A stretch of 16,594 nt of DNA from Actinomycetota bacterium (GTDB lineage: Bacteria; Actinomycetota; Coriobacteriia; Anaerosomatales; JAHIQC01): assembly GCA_018902765.1 (NCBI GenBank), contig JAHIQC010000124.1, positions 1 through 16,594 of the forward strand, given 5' to 3'. Positions 7,688 to 14,435 of this stretch are shown here, one piece after another. A program made the position numbers and the translations under genes. The notes under the pieces are model-generated. The model saw only the letters and a list, made by a program, of their open reading frames with translations, had not been told where the DNA came from and made no database searches. Within the stretch, counting starts at the first letter, position 1, and every line of letters starts with the position of its first letter.

Positions 7688-8533
7688 CTACGGCAACGCT
7701 GCGAGTATCACGGCTACGAGCGCGAGTAGAACGCCGAACCACTGCAGGGGCCTCAGCCGCTCCCCCAGCACGATGCGCGCGAGCAGAATCGTCACGACCG
7801 GGTAGAGCGACCCAAGCACCGAGGCGATGGCCAATGGACCGATGCGGATCGCCGTGATCATGGTGATGTTCGCCGCTGCGTCCGTGACGCCGGCGCCGAG
7901 CGTCTGCAAACGAACCGTTCGATCAACCGAGAGCCGGCGGGTCGTGATGAGAGCGAGTACGGCGAACAGCAGCATCGAGGTGACTCGCGCGGACGCGAGC
8001 GGCCACATGCCGCTTGCGGGCGAGGCGAGTGAGAACGCGATGAACCCACCGGAAAAGCCGAAGCCCGCCAGAAGCGAGAGCCCGAGCGCGGAGGGCGGCA
8101 TTTCCTTTTCGCCCTCCTCGGCTTCACCCGATGAGGCGCTCACGATGATGGTAGCCACGAGCGCGAGTGCCAGACCGGCGATCGCGAACGGGCCCACCTG
8201 AGTTCCTCGGAGGAAGTCATATGCAGCCGGCAGCGAACCGGACAAAGCCGCAGTGATCGGCGCGACGATGCTCATGCGTCCACGTGCGAGCGCCGCATAG
8301 AGGGCTCCGACGCCCACGCCACCCGAAACGCCCGAGATGAGCCCCATGCGCACGTCGTGCCAGGCGAACGGCGCCGGGAACAGCAGCAGTCCGAGCGTGA
8401 ACAGCACGAAGCCCACAACATGAGCATTCGCGGTCACGTTGACCGAGGACTCCCTCTTGCTGGCGAAACCGCCAAGGAAGTCCCCGACACCGAACAGTGT
8501 CGAGGTAGCGAGCGATAGAAGGGCGGTCAGCAT
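7688..8533 (-). CDS. EamA/DMT-family transporter
   Basis: A 281-residue, very hydrophobic protein with about ten membrane helices in two halves, separated by a charged cytoplasmic loop (SSGEAEEGEKEMPPS). This is the two-EamA-domain layout of the drug/metabolite transporter superfamily. GDFLGGFASKR near the N-terminus and GSLYPVVTILLARIVLGERL near the C-terminus are typical family segments; the latter matches the conserved end of the second EamA repeat. The substrate cannot be predicted. The ATG lies 3 nt after the typA stop, so the two are probably co-transcribed, although the functional link is not obvious and the start has only a weak Shine-Dalgarno sequence. Confidence 0.9.
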   Translation of the reverse strand: MLTALLSLATSTLFGVGDFLGGFASKRESSVNVTANAHVVGFVLFTLGLLLFPAPFAWHDVRMGLISGVSGGVGVGALYAALARGRMSIVAPITAALSGSLPAAYDFLRGTQVGPFAIAGLALALVATIIVSASSGEAEEGEKEMPPSALGLSLLAGFGFSGGFIAFSLASPASGMWPLASARVTSMLLFAVLALITTRRLSVDRTVRLQTLGAGVTDAAANITMITAIRIGPLAIASVLGSLYPVVTILLARIVLGERLRPLQWFGVLLALVAVILAALP

Positions 8534-8536
8534 GGG

Positions 8537-10348
8537 TTAGCCGTTGCGCTGGCGCTTGCGGTCCTTCTCGCCGAGAAGCCGCTTACGCAGCCGGATGTTC
8601 TTGGGAGTGATCTCGACAAGCTCGTCGTCCTCGATGTATTCAAGGGCCTCTTCAAGCGTGAAGATCAGCGGCGGCGCCAAGACAATGCCCTTATCCGCCG
8701 AGGAAGCGCGCATGTTGCTCAGCTGCTTGGACTTGGCGACGTTGACCACGAGGTCACCTGACTTGGCGCCCTCACCAACGATCATGCCCTCGTAGCACAT
8801 GATTCCCGGTCCCACGAACAGCTTGCCGCGCTGCTGCAGGGCGTCGAGGCCGAACGCGACCGACTTGTCAGTCGACATCGCGATGAGCGAACCGTTCTGG
8901 CGTCCGCCGAGGTCGCCTCGGTAAGGGCCGTACTCGGTGAAGTGATGGAACAACGTGCCTTCGCCGCGGGTGCCGTTCAGGATGCGCGTACGCAGACCCA
9001 TGACGCCGCGAGACGGGATCTTGAACTCGAGGTGCACGTGCTCGTCGCGCTGGATCATGTCGGTCATCTCGCCACCGGCAGATCCAAAGATCTCGATGAC
9101 CTTGCCCGCGTACTCAGACGGGACGTCCACAACAGCCTGCTCGATAGGCTCGAGCTTCTTGCCGTGATCGTCGGTCTTGAGAATCACGCGCGGACGGCCG
9201 ACCCGGAACTCGTAGCCTTCGCGACGCATGGTCTCCATGAGAACCGACAGGTGCAGTACTCCTCGGCCGGCGACTTCCATACCGGTCTTGTCCGGAAGCT
9301 CGGAGATGTTCATCGAGATGTTCGACTCGGCCTCGCGGAACAAACGCTCCTTGATCTGGCGGCCTCCGACGATATCGCCCTCCTGGCCCACGAGCGGGCT
9401 TGTGGAGGCCTCAAAGACGATGGACATCGTGGGTTCTTCGACATGGATCGGAGCCAGCGTGATCGGATCGATACGGCAGGTGAACATGTCGCCGATGTCG
9501 CAGTCCTCGACGCCCACAACGGCACAGATGTCGCCGGCGTGCGCGGACTGCGCTTCCAGACGACCCATACCCTCGAAGGTGAAGAGCTGCTTGACGTTGG
9601 CCTGGTAGCGGCTGCCGTCGTTCTTGATGACAAGGATGCGCTCGCCGGAGTTGATCGTGCCCGAGAAGATGCGCCCGATGCCGATACGACCGACGAAGTT
9701 TGAGTAGTCGATGGTGCAGACCTGCATGGCGACCGGGCCATCCGGGTCGACGTTCGGTGCGGGGATGTGATCGATGATGGCGTCGAGCAAGGGCAGCATA
9801 TCGTCGTTGCCGTCGTCGGGATCGAGGCGCGCGTAGCCATTGACGGCGCTCGTGTAGACGATGGGGAAATCGAGCTGTGCGTCGTTGGCTCCCAGGTCGA
9901 CCATGAGGTCAAAGACCATATCCACGACTTCTGCGGGACGCGCGCCCGGACGGTCGATCTTGTTGATGACGACCATCGGCTTCAGGCCGTGCTCGAGTGC
10001 GTGACGCAGCACGAAGCGGGTCTGAGGCATCGCGCCTTCGAACGCATCGACGATGAGCAGACAACCGTCGGCCATCTTGAGCACGCGCTCGACCTCGCCG
10101 CCGAAGTCCGCGTGGCCGGGAGTGTCGATGACGTTGATCTTGACGTCGCGATGACGGATGGAGATGTTCTTGGCAAGGATGGTGATGCCGCGCTCGCGCT
10201 CCTGATCGTTGGAGTCCAGGACCCGCTCGGCGACCTCCTGGTTTTCGCGGAACACGTGAGTGGTTTGCAGGAGCCGGTCCACGAGCGTCGTCTTGCCGTG
10301 GTCGACGTGAGCGATGATGGCGATGTTACGTACGTCGTTCTGAAGCAC
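8537..10348 (-). CDS. typA: Translational GTPase TypA/BipA
   Basis: A ribosome-associated GTPase of the elongation-factor family, involved in 50S assembly and stress adaptation. The GTPase domain has [10 protein letters not shown] (residues 13-22), the switch I segment [21 protein letters not shown] and NKIDRP. The EF-G-like domains III/V and the BipA-specific C-terminal domain follow, with [21 protein letters not shown] and [16 protein letters not shown] being diagnostic. Its length of 603 residues is normal. GTG at 10348 is chosen because GGAG lies 8 nt upstream; an in-frame GTG at 10357 would add three residues but overlaps that site and has no good Shine-Dalgarno sequence of its own. The rich supply of open frames on the opposite strand is a codon-bias shadow. 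Confidence 0.97.
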   Translation of the reverse strand: MLQNDVRNIAIIAHVDHGKTTLVDRLLQTTHVFRENQEVAERVLDSNDQERERGITILAKNISIRHRDVKINVIDTPGHADFGGEVERVLKMADGCLLIVDAFEGAMPQTRFVLRHALEHGLKPMVVINKIDRPGARPAEVVDMVFDLMVDLGANDAQLDFPIVYTSAVNGYARLDPDDGNDDMLPLLDAIIDHIPAPNVDPDGPVAMQVCTIDYSNFVGRIGIGRIFSGTINSGERILVIKNDGSRYQANVKQLFTFEGMGRLEAQSAHAGDICAVVGVEDCDIGDMFTCRIDPITLAPIHVEEPTMSIVFEASTSPLVGQEGDIVGGRQIKERLFREAESNISMNISELPDKTGMEVAGRGVLHLSVLMETMRREGYEFRVGRPRVILKTDDHGKKLEPIEQAVVDVPSEYAGKVIEIFGSAGGEMTDMIQRDEHVHLEFKIPSRGVMGLRTRILNGTRGEGTLFHHFTEYGPYRGDLGGRQNGSLIAMSTDKSVAFGLDALQQRGKLFVGPGIMCYEGMIVGEGAKSGDLVVNVAKSKQLSNMRASSADKGIVLAPPLIFTLEEALEYIEDDELVEITPKNIRLRKRLLGEKDRKRQRNG

Positions 10349-10364
10349 TTGGGTCACTCCGGTC

Positions 10365-10392
10365 TACATAGTTGGACAGCGCGCCAGCACAA
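10365..10392 (-). promoter_or_regulatory. Possible sigma-70-type promoter of typA
   Basis: On the - strand, TTGTGC (10392-10387) and TATGTA (10370-10365) are separated by 16 nt. This would start transcription about 10 nt before the GTG at 10348. The match is only moderate (TTG of the -35 box, TAT of the -10 box), so the call is tentative. Confidence 0.3.
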
Positions 10393-10443
10393 GGCGCGAA
10401 CAACGAAGAGTAGCACGAAGCGGGCCGTTGTGCTTGAAGCGGG

Positions 10444-10983
10444 CTACGTACGCCACATCTCAGGCAGCATCAATTCATCGGCGACTTGCACTGTTCCTGC
10501 GGCTCGCTCTCGAGCACCCATGCCCATCTCGAGCACCATCCATGCCTCTGGGGGTGTCACCGGATAGGGCGGCAGGATGCCATAGGGCTCAGCTGGTTCA
10601 TACCCGAAGCGGGGGTAGTACTCTGGGTGCCCGAGCACGAGTGAAAGCTGGAATCCGCCGGAAAGTGCTGTGCCAAGGCCCGCGCGCACCAACTCGCCTC
10701 CGATGCCGCAGTGCCGATACGCGGGCACGACGGCCAGCGGAGCGAGAAGCACGGCTGGAACGCCGCCGGCGTATGCGCGTGTGAACAGGACGTGACCGAC
10801 GATGAGTCCATCGTTGTCAGCCACCAATGACAGCTCAGGAATGTAGGCGCTTGACGACATGAGGCCAACGACCAGCTCGGCCTCGCTCGAACCACCGAAC
10901 GCCTCCCGTTCGACGCCGAGCAATGCCTCTGTATCCGCAGGCGTAGCCGTGCGGATCTCGATCGATGACGCTATCCCCCCCAT
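10444..10983 (-). CDS. GNAT-family N-acetyltransferase, YhbS-like
   Basis: A 179-residue acyl-CoA-dependent acetyltransferase. The acetyl-CoA loop is VVPAYRHCGIGGELVRAGL, matching the Q/RxxGxG/A motif. The following GHPEYYPRFGYEPA and the C-terminal EAWMVLEM...GTVQVADEL are typical of the YhbS (COG3153) group, whose substrates are mostly unknown. The N-terminus EIRTATPADTEALLGVEREAFG is the usual first strand and helix. The ATG at 10983 has no Shine-Dalgarno sequence, but TAGAAT lies exactly 6 nt upstream, which suggests a leaderless transcript. It is divergent from the metallo-beta-lactamase-fold gene. Confidence 0.92.
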   Translation of the reverse strand: MGGIASSIEIRTATPADTEALLGVEREAFGGSSEAELVVGLMSSSAYIPELSLVADNDGLIVGHVLFTRAYAGGVPAVLLAPLAVVPAYRHCGIGGELVRAGLGTALSGGFQLSLVLGHPEYYPRFGYEPAEPYGILPPYPVTPPEAWMVLEMGMGARERAAGTVQVADELMLPEMWRT

Positions 10984-10989
10984 ACGTCG

Positions 10990-10995
10990 ATTCTA
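10990..10995 (-). promoter_or_regulatory. -10 box of GNAT gene, leaderless arrangement
   Basis: TAGAAT (5/6 match to TATAAT) on the - strand ends 6 nt before the ATG at 10983. Transcription would start at or next to the A of the start codon. No purine-rich Shine-Dalgarno sequence is present. No clear -35 box is visible at 16-18 nt. Confidence 0.5.
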
Positions 10996-11061
10996 GACCA
11001 TATCGCGGCTCACAGGGTGGGGTGCCGCCGTGCTGGTCAACGCATTGCCCCTTTTGCATGG

Positions 11062-11067
11062 CATACT
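11062..11067 (+). promoter_or_regulatory. -10 box of MBL-fold gene, leaderless arrangement
   Basis: CATACT (4/6 match to TATAAT) ends 6 nt before the ATG at 11074, the same geometry as the divergent GNAT gene. No Shine-Dalgarno sequence is seen. A TTGCCC at 11045-11050 is too close (11-nt spacer) to be a normal -35 box. Confidence 0.42.
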
Positions 11068-11073
11068 TGCGGC

Positions 11074-11928
11074 ATGCCGCAGATCCCCTACAACGCGCGT
11101 CACCTCGCCGGCGACACCTACGTGGTGCCGGCGCTCACCAACGCGGGCTTCATCGAGGGCCTGCTCATCGACACGTGCGAGGACGAAGCGCCGTTTGCGG
11201 GGGTGCCGATCGACCTGCTCGCCATCACCCACGGGCACGCCGACCATTTCTCGATCGGCCACGTCATCCGCGAGGCCGGCGCGCGCGTTTGGGTGGCGCG
11301 CGACGATGCATCACTCGTCGAGAACCCCGACATCAACATCCGCGGCATGTTCTCCTGGGCCAAACCCGGCGACACCCTCACGACCAAGCTCTTCCAAGGA
11401 GTGCCGTGCGGGGTCGACGAGTACATCGAGGACTGGGACGACCCGCGCGCGCTCGCTGTCCCCTTGCCGGGCCACACCATGGGCCACTACGGCTTCCTCA
11501 CGCGCGACCGCGTCCTGTTCAGCGGCGACGCGTTCTACCCGATGGATCTGTGGGAGCGCCACCCGCTGCCCTATGCGATCGATCCGGGCATGGTCGTAAG
11601 CTCCCTTGAGCGTATCCGCGCGACCGACTGTGACTGGATCGTGCCCGCCCATGCGCGCCCCATAGCCCGTGAGGATGCCGAGGAACACATCGACTTTCAC
11701 ATCTCGCAGATCCGCGAGATCGAAGAGCTCTTGCTGGACCGGCTGCGCACCGAGCACACCACCGAACAGGCCATCGCGATGGTTTCGGCCCAGCGGGGCC
11801 TGTCGGAAAACCCGCCGGCCTACTGGCTGGCGGTCGCGACGGTGAAAGGGTTCCTCGGCGAGCTACTTAGTAGGCGGCAGATCGAGTTCTTTGTGCGCGA
11901 ACACGCAGGCTGGTGGCGCACGGTCTAG
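11074..11928 (+). CDS. Metallo-beta-lactamase-fold hydrolase
   Basis: A 284-residue MBL-fold protein with a full dinuclear metal site: HGHADH (H53, H55, D57, H58), GHTMGH (H134), the bridging D152 in SGDAF, and H193 in PAHARP. An extra helical C-terminal region of about 80 residues (ending FFVREHAGWWRTV) resembles the helical tail of glyoxalase II-like and related hydrolases. The substrate is unknown; thioesters or phosphoesters are usual in this superfamily. The ATG is chosen because NARHLAGDTYVV begins the MBL fold directly and the upstream -10 box suggests a leaderless start; an extension to 11017 would read through that promoter. It converges on the patatin gene with 14 nt between stops. 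Confidence 0.92.
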   Translation: MPQIPYNARHLAGDTYVVPALTNAGFIEGLLIDTCEDEAPFAGVPIDLLAITHGHADHFSIGHVIREAGARVWVARDDASLVENPDINIRGMFSWAKPGDTLTTKLFQGVPCGVDEYIEDWDDPRALAVPLPGHTMGHYGFLTRDRVLFSGDAFYPMDLWERHPLPYAIDPGMVVSSLERIRATDCDWIVPAHARPIAREDAEEHIDFHISQIREIEELLLDRLRTEHTTEQAIAMVSAQRGLSENPPAYWLAVATVKGFLGELLSRRQIEFFVREHAGWWRTV

Positions 11929-11942
11929 CCGCGACGGCCGCT

Positions 11943-12761
11943 CTACTCCGCGAGGGGTGCCTGCTGCGCGAACAACTCGCGAAGCTGCGGTAGCGCCGCC
12001 TCGGCTGCCTGCCGGCCGCGAGCTTCGATATCCCCGATGGCTCCGAACTCCCACGCTGGTATCCCTTGCAGCTCGGGCCGGATGACCAGATCTGCCGATT
12101 CCAGCGCCGACGACTGCGTGGAGAGCGCGGCCACATCCACGGTTGCGGCAAACATGTCGCGCATGTTCGTCGGCCTGTGCGACTGGCCCACCGGCAAGAT
12201 GATGTCGACCGCTATCACCAGGTCCGCACCCATCTTGCGGACCACGTCGACCGGGAGGTTATCGACGATGCCTCCGTCCACGAGCAGCATCTCGTCGTGT
12301 TCGATGGGCGGGAACAGACCCGGTATCGCCGCACTCGCCAAAGCGGCGGCGGCAACCGGGCCCTCGGTGATCACGACGCGGGAGCCACTGAGGATGTCGC
12401 ACGCCACGGCTGCGAACGGCGTGGAAAGCCCCGAGAACTCCACTCCATCGACCGCGTGCTCGATGAACTTGCGTAACGGTGAGGTACTGAACACGCTCAT
12501 AGGTTTGCGCCACGCAATGTCTGCGATGTCTCCCCAGCTCAAGCCCTGCATCAACTCATGCATCTCGGCCGAGGAAAGACCTGCGGCCCACGCCGCGCCG
12601 ACAAGTGCGCCCGCGCTCGTTCCAGCGATGAAGTCCGGGCGCATGCCCTCGCGCTCGAGCACTGAGATGACGCCGATGTGCGCGGCTCCGCGAACAGCGC
12701 CGCCGCCCAAGGCCAGCCCGATGCGTTTCGGGCCAGACGCCCGACGTCGAAACCAGCTCAC
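11943..12761 (-). CDS. Patatin-like phospholipase, RssA-type
   Basis: A 272-residue serine lipase or esterase of the patatin family. It has the oxyanion-hole loop GGGAVRG (residues 19-25), the nucleophile S49 in GTSAG, and the catalytic-dyad D162 in DGG. The VDNLPVDVVRKMGAD segment after the dyad is typical of bacterial RssA-like proteins. No signal peptide is present, so it probably acts at the cytoplasmic face on membrane lipids. GTG at 12761 is chosen because GGAGG (12771-12767) lies 5 nt upstream; in-frame GTGs at 12773 and 12767 would overlap that site. It is divergent from the radical SAM gene, with which it shares a regulatory region rich in inverted repeats. Confidence 0.93.
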   Translation of the reverse strand: MSWFRRRASGPKRIGLALGGGAVRGAAHIGVISVLEREGMRPDFIAGTSAGALVGAAWAAGLSSAEMHELMQGLSWGDIADIAWRKPMSVFSTSPLRKFIEHAVDGVEFSGLSTPFAAVACDILSGSRVVITEGPVAAAALASAAIPGLFPPIEHDEMLLVDGGIVDNLPVDVVRKMGADLVIAVDIILPVGQSHRPTNMRDMFAATVDVAALSTQSSALESADLVIRPELQGIPAWEFGAIGDIEARGRQAAEAALPQLRELFAQQAPLAE

Positions 12762-12801
12762 GCGCACCTCCACAGCATCCTATGAATCGTCTCTTGGAGT
12801 A

Positions 12802-12863
12802 TGCCACCAATTGGAACGTTTTCCCTGCTAGCGGTAACTATTGTTACCTTGTGAATGGTGGCA
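12802..12863. repeat. Nested inverted repeats between patatin and radical SAM genes
   Basis: Three dyads overlap here. The outer pair is TGCCACCA (12802-12809) with TGGTGGCA (12856-12863). Inside is the perfect 16-bp dyad GGTAACTATTGTTACC (12833-12848). A third, CTTGTG (12848-12853) with CACAAG (12862-12867), begins on the last base of the second; another CACAAG lies at 12888-12893. The stretch is clearly AT-richer than the flanking genes. The dyads look like operators for one or more dimeric repressors or activators; a folded leader RNA is the other possibility. Confidence 0.6.
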
Positions 12864-12875
12864 CAAGCGTTGCAT
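12859..12875 (+). promoter_or_regulatory. Sigma-54-type -24/-12 promoter match upstream of radical SAM gene
   Basis: TGGCAC-N5-TTGCAT matches the RpoN consensus (TGGCAC-N5-TTGCW) at every core position, with the invariant GG and GC 10 nt apart. The predicted start would be near 12885, giving a leader of about 62 nt with GGAGG before the ATG at 12947. Sigma-54 is generally absent from Actinobacteria, so if the organism belongs there this may be a chance match or reflect an unusual lineage. Confidence 0.4.
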
Positions 12876-12946
12876 ACCTGCTATTGTCACAAGACACTTT
12901 GATCACGCTCCGCACTAGGGGTCACTGGGATTATGGAGGCTTCACC

Positions 12947-14131
12947 ATGGCGCATGTGCGCTCGCTGTTCTTCAACGGCCCGCTCAATGAGGTCGAGGAC
13001 AAATCGCTGGCCGCCTTCAAGAAGGGCCGTCCTTCCGAGGTCATCTGGAACATCACTAACCGGTGCAACCTGCTGTGCGAGCATTGCTACATGTCCGCCG
13101 ACGGGCACGCGCTGCCAGACCAGCTCACCGACGAGGAGACCATAGACCTGGTCAACCAGATGGCGGATGCGGGCGTACCGCTGCTGTTCCTCACGGGTGG
13201 CGAGCCGTTCATGCGCCCGAACTTCTGGGAGATTCTCGAGACCGCAAGCGCGCGAGGCATGCGCGTCACTGTCTCGACGAACTGTACGTTCATCGACCGC
13301 GACGTCGCCAAGCGCCTGCTGGCCAACGGAGTCGGCTACATCGGCACCTCGCTCTACGGCCCCGCCGAGTTCCACGATGCTCTCGTGAAGGTGCCGGGCA
13401 CGCGCGACCGGGTCATTGAATCCATCAAGATCCTGCGGTCCGAGGGTGTCCGCGTCGCGCTCAAGAGCGCCGTCAGCGTCGACACGTGGCCCCACATCTA
13501 CGACCTCATCCAAGAGGCCAAGGATCTGGACTGCGGACTCATCTACCTGTGCGACCTCATCACGTCGGGTCGCTCCGAAGGTGAGTCTGACGGTCGCATC
13601 ACCGCCGACCAGTGGCGCGAGCTGGCCGCCTTCATCGCCGACGACATCACTGACCCGAACTCCACGCTCGAGTACGACATCGGCGCGATGCCCTCATTCA
13701 TCCCCTACGTCGCCGAGCTGCTCATCGCCAAGGGCTACGACCTGTCCCGCGGACTGGAACGCCTCAAGATCATGAGCGCATGCCCCGTGGGCAAGGGCCA
13801 CATGAACATCAACTCCGAAGGCGGCGTCATGCCCTGCCAGTTCGCCCAGGACTGGACGGTCGGCAACCTGCGCGATATGTCGATCGTTGAGGCGACGCGC
13901 GAGCTGTTCAAGCTCGCCGAGGGCGAAACGACCGGGACGTGCTCGAGCGAAAACTGCGAGTACGTGCAGATCTGCCGGGGCTGCCGCACCAAGGCCTGGC
14001 ACGAGTTCGGAGATCCTTTTGCCGAGGACACGACGTGCATCCTGCACGCATCCGGCGACCGAGCTCCGCTCGCTGAGCGCATCAACGCCAAGCGCGCAGC
14101 GGTCCCCTGCGGAGGACCGACCTGCGGGTAG
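12947..14131 (+). CDS. Radical SAM/SPASM-domain enzyme
   Basis: A 394-residue radical SAM protein. The SAM-binding [4Fe-4S] ligands are C40, C44 and C47 (NRCNLLCEHCY), and GGEP is at 84-87. The C-terminal part has a SPASM-like cysteine set for auxiliary clusters: C279, C297, C332, C337, C343, C346 (CxxC at 343-346) and C364, plus two more cysteines in the extreme tail (388, 393). The layout resembles peptide-maturing SPASM enzymes, the haem-pathway enzymes NirJ/AhbC, and the radical SAM maturases reported next to tungsten oxidoreductase genes. With two AOR genes about 6 kb away, that last option is attractive but unproven. ATG at 12947 is chosen for GGAGG (12934-12938), 8 nt upstream. The in-frame extension to an ATG at 12782 crosses the promoter region, has a different base composition and is not conserved-looking. 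Confidence 0.88.
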   Translation: MAHVRSLFFNGPLNEVEDKSLAAFKKGRPSEVIWNITNRCNLLCEHCYMSADGHALPDQLTDEETIDLVNQMADAGVPLLFLTGGEPFMRPNFWEILETASARGMRVTVSTNCTFIDRDVAKRLLANGVGYIGTSLYGPAEFHDALVKVPGTRDRVIESIKILRSEGVRVALKSAVSVDTWPHIYDLIQEAKDLDCGLIYLCDLITSGRSEGESDGRITADQWRELAAFIADDITDPNSTLEYDIGAMPSFIPYVAELLIAKGYDLSRGLERLKIMSACPVGKGHMNINSEGGVMPCQFAQDWTVGNLRDMSIVEATRELFKLAEGETTGTCSSENCEYVQICRGCRTKAWHEFGDPFAEDTTCILHASGDRAPLAERINAKRAAVPCGGPTCG

Positions 14132-14170
14132 CAACCCGCGGTCCGGCGCACACACCACGAATAGAACGCA

Positions 14171-14202
14171 GAGAGGGCCGGCCCAGAAGGGTCGGTCCTC
14201 TC
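14171..14202. terminator. Terminator-like hairpin after radical SAM gene
   Basis: A 13-bp stem (14171-14183 with 14190-14202, two G-U pairs when read on the + strand) closes a 6-nt loop, CAGAAG, 39 nt after the radical SAM stop. There is no T run on either side. It could serve transcripts from both directions because the flanking genes converge. An outer ACGCA/TGCGT pair may extend it. Confidence 0.6.
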
Positions 14203-14240
14203 CCATCGCTGCGTGACAGCGACATCTTTGCTGTGCGGGT

Positions 14241-14283
14241 AGACGCCACGGTGAGGCGTGTTTTCGCCTCGACGCCGCCGTCT
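14241..14283 (-). terminator. Hairpin directly after the candidate small ORF
   Basis: An inner 6-bp stem, GAGGCG/CGCCTC (14253-14258 with 14265-14270), has an A-rich loop on the - strand. It lies inside an outer AGACG/CGTCT pairing (14241-14245 with 14279-14283) that begins at the stop codon of the small - strand ORF. Read on the - strand it could end transcription or protect the 3' end of a small mRNA. There is no T run, so this is tentative. Confidence 0.4.
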
Positions 14284-14350
14284 AGGAGGTCACGACCTCC
14301 GCTTCGATCGCAGCGGTCTCGACCAGCGCAACGATGCTTGTACTACTCAA
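14282..14350 (-). CDS. Candidate 22-residue peptide gene with an extreme Shine-Dalgarno sequence
   Basis: I do not recognise this peptide. On the - strand, AAAGGAGGAGGTGATCCAGC (14371-14352) precedes a TTG at 14350. Fifteen of these bases (14366-14352) are complementary to the conserved bacterial 16S rRNA 3' end, far more than in any other gene in the window. The TTG opens a 22-codon frame encoding MSSTSIVALVETAAIEA followed by EVVTS and a TAG stop. A hairpin follows the stop at once. The peptide has no cysteine, no signal peptide and an acidic C-terminal half. The gene lies 85 nt downstream of the DUF362 gene on the same strand and converges on the radical SAM/SPASM gene. It could be a RiPP-type precursor or another small regulatory peptide. 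The strong ribosome site is seen; a coding role is inference, and the TTG start and 10-nt spacing are weaknesses. Confidence 0.4.
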   Translation of the reverse strand: MSSTSIVALVETAAIEAEVVTS

Positions 14351-14435
14351 CGCTGGATCACCTCCTCCTTTAGTACTCGGCCGCCCGATCGCGACCTCGG
14401 AATTCTCCGTAACGACCTGCTAGCGAGTGCCATGC

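Larger units (their letters stand above)
14132..14435. other. 304-bp gap between convergent radical SAM and DUF362 genes
   Basis: This gap is not empty. It holds the terminator-like hairpin at 14171-14202, the hairpin at 14241-14283, a perfect palindrome GGAGGTC-AC-GACCTCC (14285-14300) overlapping the end of the candidate small ORF, and that ORF with its ribosome site up to 14371. The remaining 14372-14435 shows nothing clear. Longer open frames on the + strand here lack ribosome sites and look spurious. Confidence 0.6.

Noticed and set aside
8942..9703. Long + strand open frame opposite typA
   Set aside because: The - strand encodes an intact TypA; the antisense frame is a high-GC shadow with no domain.
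12782..12946. In-frame 55-codon extension of the radical SAM protein to an upstream ATG
   Set aside because: It covers the AT-richer region with the dyads and promoter match; the ATG at 12947 has a strong ribosome site and gives a normal N-terminus.
14352..14366. Fifteen bases on the + strand identical to the conserved 3' end of 16S rRNA (GCTGGATCACCTCCT)
   Set aside because: No preceding 16S sequence matches, so it is not an rRNA fragment. The complement reads naturally as an extended ribosome-binding site on the - strand.
14334..14423. Small + strand ORF beginning ATG at 14334 in the radical SAM/DUF362 gap
   Set aside because: It has no ribosome site and is antisense to the much better supported - strand small ORF.
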